Shown here: positions 10,206-22,539 of the stretch, one piece after another
Numbering within the stretch: the stretch's first letter is position 1
How the letters are laid out: each line of letters starts with the position of its first letter
NCBI GenBank assembly: GCA_020205615.1
Contig: CM035151.1
Location: 39,366,977-39,430,976 of the forward strand
DNA: 64,000 nt
Direction: 5' to 3'
Source of the DNA: Panax quinquefolius
Lineage: Eukaryota; Streptophyta; Magnoliopsida; Apiales; Araliaceae
The notes under the pieces: generated by a model
What the model saw: only the letters and a program-made list of their open reading frames with translations
What the model was told of the DNA's origin: nothing
The model's database searches: none
Translations under genes and position numbers: made by a program

Positions 10206-11592
10206 TGTAATACCCGAGAATTTCCACGTATTATTAAATGAATATATTAATGGAAATACTATTTATGTGAAAATAAGTGTTATTGATTTATGAGTTGGAT
10301 AATACAATTGATTGTATTTGATCGATGCATATTAAGATGTGTGAAGTGACAAAGTGATTTGTGAAATGCCTTGTGTGGCCTAATGCGAAACAAGAAAATT
10401 CACTAAGTAAGTTAACCCGGGAATTAGAAATATTAATCGGGTGTGATCATGAGATTCTATATAGGTAATCAATACACTCGTAGACTCGTGGTAACACTCT
10501 TGTGGAGATCAATTCACGTCATGTATAACAAGTTAGCGTTGAAAACTGGCAAGGGCATAATACTACACTAGTCTTGCATCTTTGTCGCATGGCGTAATGC
10601 AAGCCATCCCAAAGAAAGATAAATCAATCGCAAATTGCCATCATCGATTGAAAGTTATTACTTACTTTCTTCTATAGCACTGAATTAGGGGACATTAATG
10701 TTATATGTGTAACATGGGTGAAACCATATGATAAGGAGTATATTGCAATGAAAAATGTTATGTCCGACAAAGGAATTATTAAATCATTAATTAGTATTAA
10801 TTAATTATGGGAAATGGACTTCTTTGTAATTAATTAATAATACGTGATTATTATTATTTGCAATATATAATTAATGATTATGGAAATCCATAACTACATT
10901 AATCAGTTGTTGGATTAATTAATATTAGTAGTAAGTAATTAAGGAAATGCATGATTTATTTATTTAACATGAATATCTAAGTTAGTGATATAATAATAAT
11001 ATGATATTCACCATTATGTGCATATGAGTGCTAATACAACTATAGTATATAGTGTAGTGTGACATTGTGTGACTATATATTAAACTATAGTATTTTAAGT
11101 GGTAATTAATCAAGGAAGTGAATAAATTATTTAATTGACATAACTAAATAAGTTACCAATATAATAAGGTTATTATATTATTTTATGAACGATAGATATA
11201 ATTAGGGAACTACGCGGACAATAATACATGACTGCCTTGTTGTATTACGTGTATTTAATGTACATGGATTATATGATTTGAGTATATATTTAGTCCCTAA
11301 ATTCCTAATATGGTAACATTTATACATTAAAACTACATTATGGGAATTAAATAAAACAAACCAAGCCTAGACAACATGAAATGTTGGGATTTCTCTCTTG
11401 TCCCATAATTAGTGTCACCAAGTACAATGAATAGTGACCCAAGGCTACAATACGTATTCTCCAAAAGGCTAGAGCTAGGTGATGATGGCTGAGCTTGAGG
11501 GTGGTTGGCCAACCCTTGAGCAACCATTATTTCATCTCATTGCACCATGGATTCCCACTTTGTGTAACACCAATGTCCAGTCCACAATTCTT

Positions 11593-11602
11593 CTATAAAT
11601 GG
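11593..11602 (+). promoter_or_regulatory. TATA box of 5' LTR B
   Basis: CTATAAATGG, conserved at 37974-37983 in the 3' LTR. It lies about 1.39 kb into the LTR. A leader of about 100 bases and a possible splice donor follow. Start site inferred from usual TATA spacing. Confidence 0.6.
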
Positions 11603-13909
11603 CAGCCATGGTTATCAGTTAGTGTTGCTTGAGAATTTCTGAGAATTGCTAAGTAAGAATTGAGAGCATACAAGCATCCTTAAAGTTTAAGAGTTCAAGT
11701 AGTAACAAGTTCTTTTACATTACAAAGGTATAATTCCATTACTAGCTTTCCATTTCATTCTCTATAAAAAAAATGGAGTCTTGAGTATGGAAATTCAAAT
11801 TCTTGCTTTTATGGAATTGTATGTTAATGAGGTTGAGTAATGTCCATATAGTTGTTAAATGATTATATAAACATGTTGCAATTAATTTATGAGTTTTTAG
11901 GAGTGATATCATGAATAATTTTTGAGGTTGGGCTAGCTTTACTGCAAGAAGAAATCGCTTATACCGAACTGTGCACCTGCCAATGTACTACCACATTTGT
12001 ATTGAGGCACAGAGCAAAGCTACGCCACGGATTCTTGATTTCAGTTGAGTAATCTGTTTTTAAGTCTGATCAATATGAGCTAGTGGTCATGACTTAAGCT
12101 AGCATGTGAACATGTGTATGATGTATATGTGGATATTGTAACCTAATGTGAGCATGTTTAGACTAGATTCACATGAATAACAAAAGTGTATGATTTTAAA
12201 TGGATTTAGGAACTTAGAAATGAACTTAATATGCATATATGCCATGTATATATTCTGACCTTGCAAGCATGATAGCATGACTTAGAAATGCATGAATAAA
12301 CTTTTAGCTTGTATATATGAGATTAGTATGCAAGCATGAATGTATTAAACTAACTAGTAAGCTTTTAATGTAAATATTGTTAAGATACCATGAGAACTAA
12401 AATCTAACATTTGTGAGCATGTTTGATGACACTCTTAGACTCGCTCATGTAGCATAAACATATATATACCATGCTTAGGTAGCACATTTTAAGAAAAGCA
12501 TGAACAAAGCCTATTTTCAACTAAAGCGGTGTTAGTTTCACTTATGTGTTGTGAATACACACAAACATGCCTAATATGAGTTTTAGAACTATCTTGTATG
12601 ATTAGAAAGCAAGCATGCTAGACCTTGTGAATTCATAACCTCGAATGGCCTTAAATGGTTTAAGTGTTTAAATTAGAAATATATTAGAAAAGGGAACCTA
12701 GATTGACTTGAGGAGCATGAAAGGACCCTCAACATGACAAATATATATTTGTGTGATTGTTTTGGTCAAGCCGGACAGAAACCACAAGGCAAAAGCTACA
12801 TCTTGGCTTGGCTGGGATCTGCAGTAATGCCTTGGTCCTTGGTTTAGCCATGGGGCAAGCATGCTTGCTACCATCGAATCCCAGATAATAAGTTCTGATC
12901 TTTTGGACAGTAACTATGTGATGCTTATATTGCTAAAAGTAACCTAAAACCTACTGATGTACATATATATATGTGTGATACTTAGTTGTTAAGATTGAAA
13001 TGGAAAGTCCATGATTAGAGAAAGTCTTAACCTTGAGCATTCTTGATTCGCTTATAACTAAGTATTTAATTCATAATGATTTATGAAATGATTTTGTACT
13101 ATATGTGCATACTTGAATCGTGTCGAGCTTGATTAAAGACTGTGTTAGCTTATGAACATTGTATACTTATAATGCGCTATAAATAGGATTCGAAAGTGTT
13201 GATTTATTAAACGTGGATAAACTACGCTTAAGGCAAGTTATTCTAACCTTACTCAAATTTATATTGAGCAAGTATCCGAACCCTACTATTATTGTTGTAC
13301 AATATCATTGCATTATTTTATTCGACAAAAACCGTAAGCTTATCCCTTTGAATACAAGTTATATTACTTTCTCGTTCAAATAAACTAGTATGTTAAACCC
13401 CGGTGAAATCTTTTATTCATGTTGAAACAAGTATTTTCCTTGAATATAGTGAAAGAGTCGATGCCATTTGATTCGGCTAGACTATATGCATGTTTATAAA
13501 AGCTGTCCAAACCAATTGATTGGTGCGGAAATCTTGAAAACTGAGTTGAACAACCCTTTTGGTAAGGGTAGTGTATGTCGTTGGAAACCCCAACACATGA
13601 ATGAATATTATTGTGGTGTTATGCATAACGTATAGTATTGTAGATTGATCATCTATAATACTTGATATTTTTGGGTTATCAGTTTAATATTGGTAACTCT
13701 AGTGGAAGTTCAATAGTCCTTAGTGACTACTCAGTATAAATTCTTTATTCAGTTGGACACCTTGATAATCGTTGAATTCATATATATCTGTTGATTTATA
13801 TTGAATTGTCGTTCTTATTCAAAGAATTGTTGATATTTCTCATCCATGATATTATTTCTGATACTTTGAACTATCCTAGAAATGACACTTTAATATTTCA
13901 AACCTTGTG

Positions 13910-13929
13910 ATATATATATATATATATAT
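13910..13929. repeat. short TA microsatellite in LTR B
   Basis: A TA run of about 20 bases is present in the 5' LTR; the 3' LTR has only a few repeats at the same place (about 40287-40294), so it changed length after insertion. Confidence 0.8.
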
Positions 13930-13998
13930 CCTATACCCTTGTTGTATATTACTTGCTGGGCAATTTGTGTTCATCCTTGCTTATTTAAAACCTTTCAG

Positions 13999-14060
13999 TT
14001 AAGGCAGAACACGGAGGTGTATCTGGGAAAGACAAGGGCAAGGGCAAGGCTACCAACTAG
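13999..14060 (+). CDS. short lysine-rich reading frame in 5' LTR B (possible 3' exon)
   Basis: Follows the polypyrimidine run and CAG at 13991-13998. From 14001 the frame reads KAEHGGVSGKDKGKGKATN and stops at 14058-14060, 20 codons including stop, the same length and place as in LTR A. The 3' LTR copy (40366-40431) has 22 codons because of a 6-base in-frame gain (one extra Gly-Lys pair) and one His-to-Gln change. No in-frame start codon is near, so it would need an upstream exon. Unknown function. Confidence 0.5.
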
Positions 14061-14351
14061 CTTGTCCCTTTATGTTTAAATTAATCATGTTGTATTATAA
14101 CTATTTATAGACTATGTTTAAGCTTAAGTAGGATCATGTAATAAGTCTTTATTAGATATTATTATGTAATCTATTAAGCACTGTAGGTTGCGAGACTTGG
14201 GGGAATAATTATAATAAATCATTGTATATTATTCTAAAGTAGATTTTCCGTTGTGTATGCGTTATTTTAGTTATTATGGTAATACTTTGAGAAAGTGACG
14301 AATCGAATTTGGGTGACCAAGTGGAGGTCAAAATTTGGGGGTGTCATAGGT

Positions 14352-14363
14352 TGGTATCAAAGC
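14352..14363 (+). other. primer binding site of element B
   Basis: TGGTATCAAAGC, three bases after the LTR end. It matches the plant Ty3 consensus TGGTATCAGAGC complementary to the 3' end of initiator Met-tRNA with one mismatch, and marks minus-strand cDNA priming. Confidence 0.88.
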
Positions 14364-14570
14364 TTTAGTTATAAACTCTAGGAATGAGAATCCTTAGACT
14401 ATAACTTAAGAAAACTTAGAAGCTAGGAAAGGGGATACAACTCATCTGGAGTTTTTCCTGAGAGACTTAGCGTGTTATGAAATGTAACTTCATTCTATAC
14501 AATGAACTTATGTTTATTTAACATTCTGATGGAGTTGTTGTTTGTCTTGTCTTATGTTGGTGATTGTAGG

Positions 14571-15342
14571 ATGACTGACATGGGAGGACCTAGCCGAGTA
14601 GTTGAGGAGGAGCCGCGTGATATCCACGTAGTCTATGAGGCACCCGTGATAGCAGAGCCTATATTGGTAGTTGTCCCAATTAGTGATGATGATGAAGAGG
14701 AGGAGATGGTGCCTCTACCTGAGGAGTCTGATCCGGAGGAGGAGCCTATGGAGGAGGAACCCGTGGAGGAGGAACCCATCCCATGGAGGACTCCAACGAG
14801 ACTACTTTTAAGGATCGGATGCTAGGAGAGTATGAGGAGCAAATTTTGGAGTTAGGAAGTAGAATCAAAGAGTTAGTGACCGACACTCTTGAGAGACAAC
14901 TAGTGATGCAAGAGATGGAGGTGGTGATTGCTCACCGCAAGGAGGCAGGGATCCAGATGGGTGCTTTGTTTCACCGATCGGTGGGAATGAGTTAGCAGGG
15001 AAATTAGAAGAATTGGAACAGAGGGTGTTGAGTGAGAAGGCGGAGAAGGATGCTTTCCGAACTCAATTAGAGATGGAAGTGATGGATAGAATCCACTTCG
15101 AAGAGAAGTGGGAGGATACTAATGACAGAGTAGCTGATCTTGAAGATGAGGTGCGATGCAAGAGGAGGAAGATGAACAAGATGGGCTATGCTTTACGCAC
15201 GACCATGGAGAGATTGATCGATGGGGTAAATCACTACCCCGCTGAGCAAGGACAGACCCAGCACACCATAAGTCAGGATAAAGTGGCACACATCACACAT
15301 AAGGAGTATCAGAGAGCCGTGGAGCGTGGAATATTAGATTGA
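14571..15342 (+). pseudogene. extra ORF before gag in element B: acidic N-terminus plus coiled coil
   Basis: Located between the primer site and gag on the same strand, where most chromoviruses have only a short leader. Start chosen at ATG 14571 (MTDMGGPSRVVEEEPRD); an upstream in-frame ATG at 14502 would add a hydrophobic stretch that looks like leader sequence, and GATTGTAG just before 14571 resembles a splice acceptor. About residues 35-70 are strongly acidic (DDDEEEE, EEEPMEEEPVEEEP). After a frame change near 14780 comes a charged helical region with heptad-like leucines (EQILELGSRIKELVTDTLERQ; KLEELEQRVLSEK after a second frame change near 14990), ending GILD, stop 15340-15342. About 257 codons if the shifts are ignored. 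No known domain recognised. The shifts could be decay or consensus errors. Confidence 0.6.
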
Positions 15343-15688
15343 GTCTAGAGGGAAAAGTTTAGTAGTGTAGTATTCTTAATTATGTGTTGTTAAAATATTG
15401 TTGTAATCTCAGTCTTTTGTGTAAGATGTGAGATAGTGGTAAATCCCAAACTTTTGAAAAATATTAGAGGGGTAGTAAACTAGTGTTATCCCCGTCTTTT
15501 GTGATATTAGGGGATATGTGTTTTCATTTATAGCAGTATGCTAGAAAAGAACATGTATTGTAACCATTTGGCATATGAATATAAATGATCTTATTTCAGA
15601 AACGTGTTATAAACTTTTAGTTCTTTTCAAGTGAGAAATGTCTAAATATGATAGTTAGATAATAAGATGAAATTTTGTGATGCGAAAA
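15343..15688 (+). other. non-coding spacer between extra ORF and gag, element B
   Basis: AT-rich, no open frame of note. It contains two similar phrases, CTAGTGTTATCCCCGTCTTTTGTG and an earlier GTAATCTCAGTCTTTTGTG, that might be an internal duplication. Possibly an untranslated leader of gag. Confidence 0.5.
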
Positions 15689-16452
15689 ATGCTGCCCAGA
15701 CGAAGAATACCTGTTCGAGAGGAGTTAGTTAACGATGAGAGAGGTCCAGTAGATCCGATACAACGACTGGTAGATTTATTAGGAGAAGCTTTGAGGGGAA
15801 GAAACGAACCTGTACCACCCATTCCCCGAGTTGTCCTAGTAACAACCTTCAAAGGCTTTAAGAGTGTAGGACCCCCAAAATTCACTAGGACTACTGACCC
15901 GAAAGTTGCGCAAACCTGGATCAATGAGATCGAGAAGACCTTCACTATAGCACGCGTGGGTGAAGACCAGAAGACTGTATTTGCCACATACATGATGAGG
16001 GGCGAACCAAACTGTTAGTGGGAAACTAATCAGTAGAGAGCGGGGGAAGGAACGATAACATGGGAAAGGTTTACGACGTTATTTTTCGAGAATTATTTTT
16101 CGAAGAGTATGAAGAGTAGGATGGAAGTGAAGTTCCTAGAATTGAAACAAGGAGATATGATTTATGGCGCACACGCCCTAAGTTTAATGAACTAGCGCGA
16201 TTTGCGGAGCACCAAGTTGGGGATGAAGAAAGGAAGGTGAGACGCTTCGAGCAAGAGTTGAAGCCGTGGTTGTATAATAAGGTATCAGTCTTTCTGATTG
16301 ATTCCTTTACGACTTTGTTGGAGAAGGCAGTCATTGCGGAAGGTGGCAGTGAGGCCTTAAGTCTATATCATAAGGAGAAGAAGAATAAGAACAGTGGTAG
16401 TGAGCATCGTGGAGGAAACAGCAGCGGAGGAATTAATTTGGGAAAAAGGAAA
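15689..16452 (+). pseudogene. gag: gag of element B, interrupted and 3' truncated
   Basis: Start chosen at ATG 15689 (Met-Leu-Pro-Arg-Arg-Arg) by analogy with element A; ATG 15680 is in the same frame. Capsid motifs: TFKGFKSVGPPKF, TWINEIEKTF, then a TAG stop at 16016-16018 just before the family WWE motif, followed by ITWERFTTLFFENYFSKSM, FLELKQGDM, KFNELARFAEHQV and RRFEQELKPWL. The basic, Ser/Gly-rich tail ends at 16452, where element C begins. The zinc knuckle that should follow is absent on the other side of C, so it has been deleted. A second stop and one frameshift (near 16165) add damage. Confidence 0.88.
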
Positions 16453-19229
16453 TGTAACGATCCCAAAATTCATACAATTTAATTCTCGACTTCGGTCGTT
16501 AATAATACATTCAACCTCTAATTTTACATCATTAAACGATAATACAACCATTGAAATTTGTGGAATAATTAAAATTTTCTATTACAAACTATCCTCATTC
16601 CCAAAACCTTCAACCTTTACATCTAAATATCTCAGAATCATTTTAATACTACAATAGTTTACATTCACAAAACAATATTACAATTCAACATTTATACATT
16701 ATTCGAAACCTTAAACATGGTTCAAATAATAATAACACAACCAAAGTATATAAATCTTCAAGTATCATATATGATTCATGTCTTTCAAGTAACACATAAC
16801 TTTACCTTGAATCTTGAACCTGCAAAAGTGGTTATTTACAAGGTTGAGCTCGACATCCCAGCAAATTTAACATTCTATCATGTTTCACATATCACACAAT
16901 TCATGCATTTTAAATTTCTAATTTATCGAGTTATATTATACAACATGCATGTGCTATCACATATCACATATAAATTGAGTTCCATAACCCAATTAAATTG
17001 GTCATATTTTGACTTTAACAATTCATAAAGCATGGTATTTAACTCACCACATAATCACATTTAATCCACAAACATAATAGAACAGAAAAACTTGCCTTGG
17101 ATGTTGTTTAATGTTTATAACTTATCTGCGTTGTGATGATCCTAGACAAATTGAGGATACATACATATACATATTAGTTTCACATACAAAATTCACGTAC
17201 TTAATGTAAACTAATTTTATTTAACTATAATATTTTGTTATTGTCTTAAAACCATTCCATGTTTCTTTAGAAACTTTTGTCCGTTATAACTTTTTTACGC
17301 CCAAAAAGGTTCTCTCATTGATTTAGTATGTAAATACTTTACGTATCAAAACATAAACCATTTATATCCCCTTCGTTTTACATTACTAGGTTCAATATAA
17401 TTTCAAATGGATTTATGCATTTCATTATGTAACATATACGTTTTACATATCATTTTCCGAATTACGCTCACATAGTTATGAAAACTTACATTTACATTAC
17501 ATTTCTATCGTTTTCTTTACATTTAAAGTGAGTTTTCGCGATATATAAGCATTATATAATATCTATACATCTCTCTCGGTGTTTTGTTACATGTTAAACA
17601 GCCACAAAACTATCCAAAAGTGTTACGTAAAATCGCATCGTAATGAACCCCATGGTTAAGTTGCTTCCTACTCACTGCCACAAGGCAAAGAAATGAGCCT
17701 TTTCGACACCCACTTCGCTACTTAATAGCTTTGCAATCTACTTATCCAATCGTAAGGCATTTTTTAGTATGTTTTTCATGGCATAAAAGAATATTTTAAG
17801 AAATACTAACCTCTTATTTCGGGTTTGTTAAGTAGTTCTAAAAGCGTGCCAAAAATTGACGTTCATAGCAGGTCTTCAATTTTTTCCCACTTTTACCCTC
17901 TCTCGCTAAAAACAAATCATAACTAATTCATTTCAAAACATTTTTGAGCGATTCTTAAGCCCACGTGAAGCTAACTTTTGAGGGTACAACTTTTATTCTT
18001 TGACCATTTCCAAATTCAAAACACAGAATTCCGAAAAATTCATTCAAGGTGACTGCCCCGAGTTGGTTAGACAGTTTTGACGCGACTACTTTGAATGGTC
18101 ATAACTCTTTGCTCCGAAGTCAGAATTAGTCCGTTCCCAAGTCTATGGAAAGATAATTCAGTGTATTATAACATATTAAAAGCCCAGAAGTTTGTGGAAA
18201 TATTAACTAATCGAAACAGTATCCTGAATAGCACGTCCCGCTGCTGACTTTCAGTTTGACAAATTCGACACATTTCTTTCCAATCACCGTAACTCCCTCA
18301 TCTGAGGTCGGAATGAGGTCATTCCAAAGCCTATGGCTTCCTAACTCAGTGCACTACAACTACCCAGAAACTCAAAATTTTTCAGGCAAATTCTAAAAAT
18401 TTGTTTCTAGATGACCACTATCAAATTATAAATATATAATAACATATATAACATCGTAACCCACAAATTCATTAACCAAAACTCCAATTTTAAAAAAACT
18501 CAAGAACACATAAACTAGAAATATAAACTAGATTATGTACCTTTAATTCCTTAAGAAATAAAATTAACCTTATCAGTAAAATTATAATTTTTATTCAACC
18601 ATTATAATCATAATATTATTTAACAAATTCTCACTCCTCTAATTTAATTATTTAATTAAATTAGAATATCACAATTATACTCGCGTAATAAAATACGTAT
18701 AAATCTCATCTATTTTATCACACTTAAATAAACTATCCCATAAAAATTTTCATCAAATATTTATTTAATATCATAAATATTCATTTTATTCCATAAAGTT
18801 TCCAACTAAAATATTTGATGTACTTAATAAATATTTTACTCGCATTATACTAATATTTATATTTTCATGCAATATATTACCTTTTCACTTTATTAAATCA
18901 ATTATACTTGTATTAATTCACTATTTTAATTAAGTGAATTATTCATACTATTTATGAAACTTAACTCATAATAATTTCCATTGTCCACAAGGCATAATAA
19001 TTAAAATTATATTATTCTCATAACATAATTTCAACTTAATTAAATTAACTAATATTATTTAATTTTTTTAATAGTTTAATTAACTATTAAATCTCACATT
19101 CTCCAACATATGAATATATAATTCTCTTCACACCAAATCATATAATTCAAAATATATACACCTCATAATAAGAATTTTAATTATTAAATTCTTATTTTAA
19201 TAACTTATGAAAATTCTAAGTTTGTCACA
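16453..19229 (-). repeat. 3' LTR of element C
   Basis: Starts TGTAACGATCCC and ends TTGTCACA on the plus strand. Matches 30630-33617 except that it lacks about 0.95 kb present there at 32555-33515. The missing part holds the TATA box (33185-33194 region), so this copy is promoterless. The outer 0.7 kb (18510-19229), lost from the other copy, survives only here. No coding sequence. Confidence 0.88.
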
Positions 19230-19247
19230 TCCTTCCTCCTTATAAGG
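19230..19247 (-). other. polypurine tract of element C
   Basis: On the minus strand CCTTATAAGGAGGAAGGA directly precedes the LTR start TGTGACA. Same position and composition as the tracts of D and E. Confidence 0.75.
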
Positions 19248-19744
19248 ATTCCGTCCTGGAATCAAAGAAACCTCCTTTACTCGGTTTTTCACCAAATCTC
19301 TTTTCAAAATTTACTCGGAATATTACATTCACCCTTTCTTCTAAGAATTTCGTCCTCGAAATTTTATCTATTAATCTTTATTCATTCAATCTATCAAAAT
19401 AAATTTTACGTTAATACTTTACTCAGTCATTGGGTTCTATAACCACTTTCTTTCTACAGAGATCTTTCTACAATTATTAACTTTTCTATTAAAAGTTTTA
19501 CATTATTCTTTGATAACTCATCTCCTTCTCATTTCAAATTTTTTTTCTTACTTATTCAATATATCCATCATTCAGTGTCGCTTTTTACGACTTACTTCTT
19601 TCTAAGGAATATCACCCTTACCACATTCGCCTTTTAGAATAGAAAGAATCTTCCACAATTGCTCAATAACTGGGAAGGAGTATGAATAACTCAAGAATTT
19701 AAAAGATTCCAAATCATGCTGAGGGTTATAAGACCTTGAACTAC

Positions 19745-19998
19745 GTCCACGGTTGTAAGTACTATTTCAACTTAAACCTTAACAGTCATTAGACTATAGG
19801 GACTCCCGTACTTAGGGTGTTAAGCCCTTCGTACGATGTATTGTGCACAAACATTTAAACGCTATGCGTATGTCCATAGTTATAAGTAATCTTTCAACTT
19901 AAACTTTAACAGATATAAGACTATAGGGACTCTCGTACTTAGGGGGATCAACCTTCGTATAATGTTTTGTGCACAAACAGCTAAATGCCTCCGCGTAA
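19745..19998. repeat. two-copy tandem duplication, 127-base period
   Basis: Unit 1 (19745-19871) and unit 2 (19872-19998) both read GTCCAyrGTTrTAAGT..., TTCAACTTAAAC, AGACTATAGGGACTC, CGTACTTAGGG and TTGTGCACAAACA in the same order, with scattered substitutions. TTGTGCACAA is itself a perfect palindrome in each unit. Confidence 0.85.
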
Positions 19999-20169
19999 TC
20001 CCCTATAAAAGGGTTGTTCATCTCAGCTTTTCAACATCTGAATCTGCACCAAAACAATTTGGTTTGGCATAGTTTGACAAAGAACGCTTGAATTCCATTA
20101 ACTTCTTTCAATATTCGTCTAGCTGAATTAATAGCATAGACTTTTACAACAATTCAGACATCAATCAAA

Positions 20170-20175
<6 letters not shown>

Positions 20176-20203
<28 letters not shown>

Positions 20204-20205
20204 TC
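20176..20205. repeat. TA microsatellite
   Basis: Uninterrupted AT/TA run of about 30 bases inside the interior of element C. Confidence 0.95.
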
Positions 20206-22539
20206 TCATATCTTAAAGAAATCTCAAAAATCTTTTTATGACGTCATGATGCCGCACTGTATTTACAGTCCGTTTGAGGATTCCGTCATTTGGTGATTTT
20301 ATCATACTACATCATACCATAGTGGGCTGACGATCCTTAGTTCACATCCAACACTAAGTAATACTGCATTGATGACTCCATCATTTTTATCATCTCTGCA
20401 CCAGGTTCCATGATGCATTAATGATATAAAAAAAATACATTTTGATATATTTCAAATCATTTTTATCTAGCCAAAACAATTAGCATAGTCATAAGAATAA
20501 CGGTATTATTTTTAAATCTCATTGGTTTCATCATTTGATCCAATGTTTTTTTTAAGAAAGTAGAAGTGCAAACATCAGCACAAAGTCAATAAATTTCGAA
20601 AGTCTAGCATAGCTAGTAGATTTAGAATATCCAGGTATCCATCAACTTCAATCTTTACTTCATTACTTCATTACTTAACCATTCTATCAATCTTCAAATT
20701 CATCAATGCTCTCTATACTATAACCATTTTCTACCCAAAATAGTTAATCAAACTTACCACACTTTGGAAATCCAAGAACTTGCCACAATAATATGAGTTT
20801 AAGAACTTGTCCTAGTCAGACCATAGGCGTCCATTCGCTGAGGGGTTCAAAATATATCATATTATTATGATTCACGAACTTACCATATATATTAGTTTTA
20901 AGAACCGCACCAAATCCTAATAATATCTGACTAATCTTAATAGTTTTTAACTATCAAATATACACATGAGAAAAGAATCACTTTTTCGCCACATACACAT
21001 TGATAGCGCGACACCAACATTCCAATAATTATCAATGTGATAAACTAAGCACAAGCACAAAACTCTCTCCCATACAAAGATTTGTACAACTCAGCCATCA
21101 CATGAGTCCTCAATTGAAATCCCACCTAACTCTATCTTACTCTTAACTTGTTCTTTGCTAGATACGAATTTTTTGTACCTCATCATATATAACTCCTCGT
21201 GAGTTATCTCGTACTATATTATAGTACATTAACTTCATATCATCAAGCTATAATTATTCAAACATTGCAGACCATCTTTCTTTTATAACTTAAACAGATC
21301 ACATCGTGATCTTATTCTATAACCATCACGCTTAAAATTCTTTTCATAACTCGTGATCGTTTTATTTTGCGATCCTCTTTCATTCATTTTTCATCATTTA
21401 TGATTTGATTTATGCTTTTAGTCTAACAGACTTTGTCTATTCATCATTATTCGTTATCTTGGCTATTGGAGTTAGGCAACTCTCATTTTTATCTTTATAT
21501 CTCTTCAAGACTCTTCTTTGAATTTTCTTATTTATATATTAATTCTTCCTTTAAGAATTTCCAACTTCAATTATATTGCTCCACATTTCATTCGAGTTCC
21601 ACATTTTCATCATACGTATCCATTTTCTACACTTGGTACACATCGAGTCTCTAATAGTTTCAATATAGTACACTGAATGGTTTTCCACAAACAACCAACA
21701 AACTAGGTTCCGAGTTGCTAGTTTGTATATACCTCCGCTCTATGAAGGAGTCGTTTAGCCCAGATACCATACATCCACTATTAAAGAGTACGATTTTACC
21801 ATACTTAAATATAACCTTTTATTCTTAACTTTACATCCTTATTATTGGAGTTGGGAAACCCCACATTCATATTCCTTATAACTCTGCGAGATTCTTCTTT
21901 GAATCCTCTCACGCATGTTTTAATCCCTTCTTTATAAATATCTTAAATTACTTCTTATTATTCAAACTCTACTTGGGCTTATTCTTTCATTATCTTCACC
22001 TTCATTCTCTAAGGTTATATGTGATGCCCCCAAAATTAGGTATACATCACCCATCTTGAGTCGCCCAGATACATGGTATAGAATTCAAATACAACTTAAT
22101 AATACAACTGTCGTGTACAATAAAACAAAACATAAACTGTGAGTTTGAATACAAATATTGTCTATTAGAGAGTATACAAACTCAAAAGGAGTCATCATTA
22201 CAATTATTATCACACTATTTCACAGAATAGTGAGGACTACTAATGCACCATCTAGGACCATCACTCCGCTCCCTATTGCGTTCAAATATATTATAATTTC
22301 ACAGAGAGAATGAAAAGAAAGAAAGAGTGAGCTCAACTAGCCCAGTAAGAAATATTATGACTAAGATAATGCAGAATAAATTATCGTTAGCCTTCAACAG
22401 TGTTAAACTGATACAATATAACAACCATCAAGTTTAACTGCAGCGGAACAAGCAATCCATTAAAAGAGTCAAATAGAGAATAAAATCTACTATCTTTTAT
22501 GCTTTAAAAGGTTTTTCATCACTTTTATCGCTGGGACTC

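Larger units (their letters stand above)
10206..14348 (+). repeat. 5' LTR of element B (4.14 kb)
   Basis: Pairs with 36591-40760. Starts TGTAATACCCGAG and ends GGGGGTGTCATA (the 3' copy ends GTCACA, so the terminal CA has mutated to TA). TATA box at 11593-11602; GTATAATTCC after ACATTACAAAG (about 11727) resembles a 5' splice site, and CCTTTCAG at 13991-13998 a 3' splice site. Most of the LTR is therefore R-U5 and may be transcribed. Contains the 20-codon frame at 14001-14060. No other coding content. Confidence 0.93.
19248..22014 (-). other. non-coding interior of element C
   Basis: About 2.77 kb, T- and C-rich on the plus strand. No Gag or Pol motif on either strand; open frames are short, and one of 73 codons at 21433-21654 has a composition (Tyr/Ser/Phe-rich) typical of AT-rich shadow frames. 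Contains a 127-base tandem duplication (19745-19998), a TA microsatellite (20176-20205) and two copies of an ATTGGAGTTRGG phrase (about 21467 and 21845). Ends at the D insertion. Confidence 0.7.

Noticed and set aside
11333..11527. 64-codon minus-strand frame, also at 37714-37908
   Set aside because: LTR B duplicates antisense to the element; no evidence of constraint.
16763..17028. Plus-strand frame in LTR C repeated at 30985-31206
   Set aside because: LTR duplicates; stop positions differ and the composition is AT-shadow.
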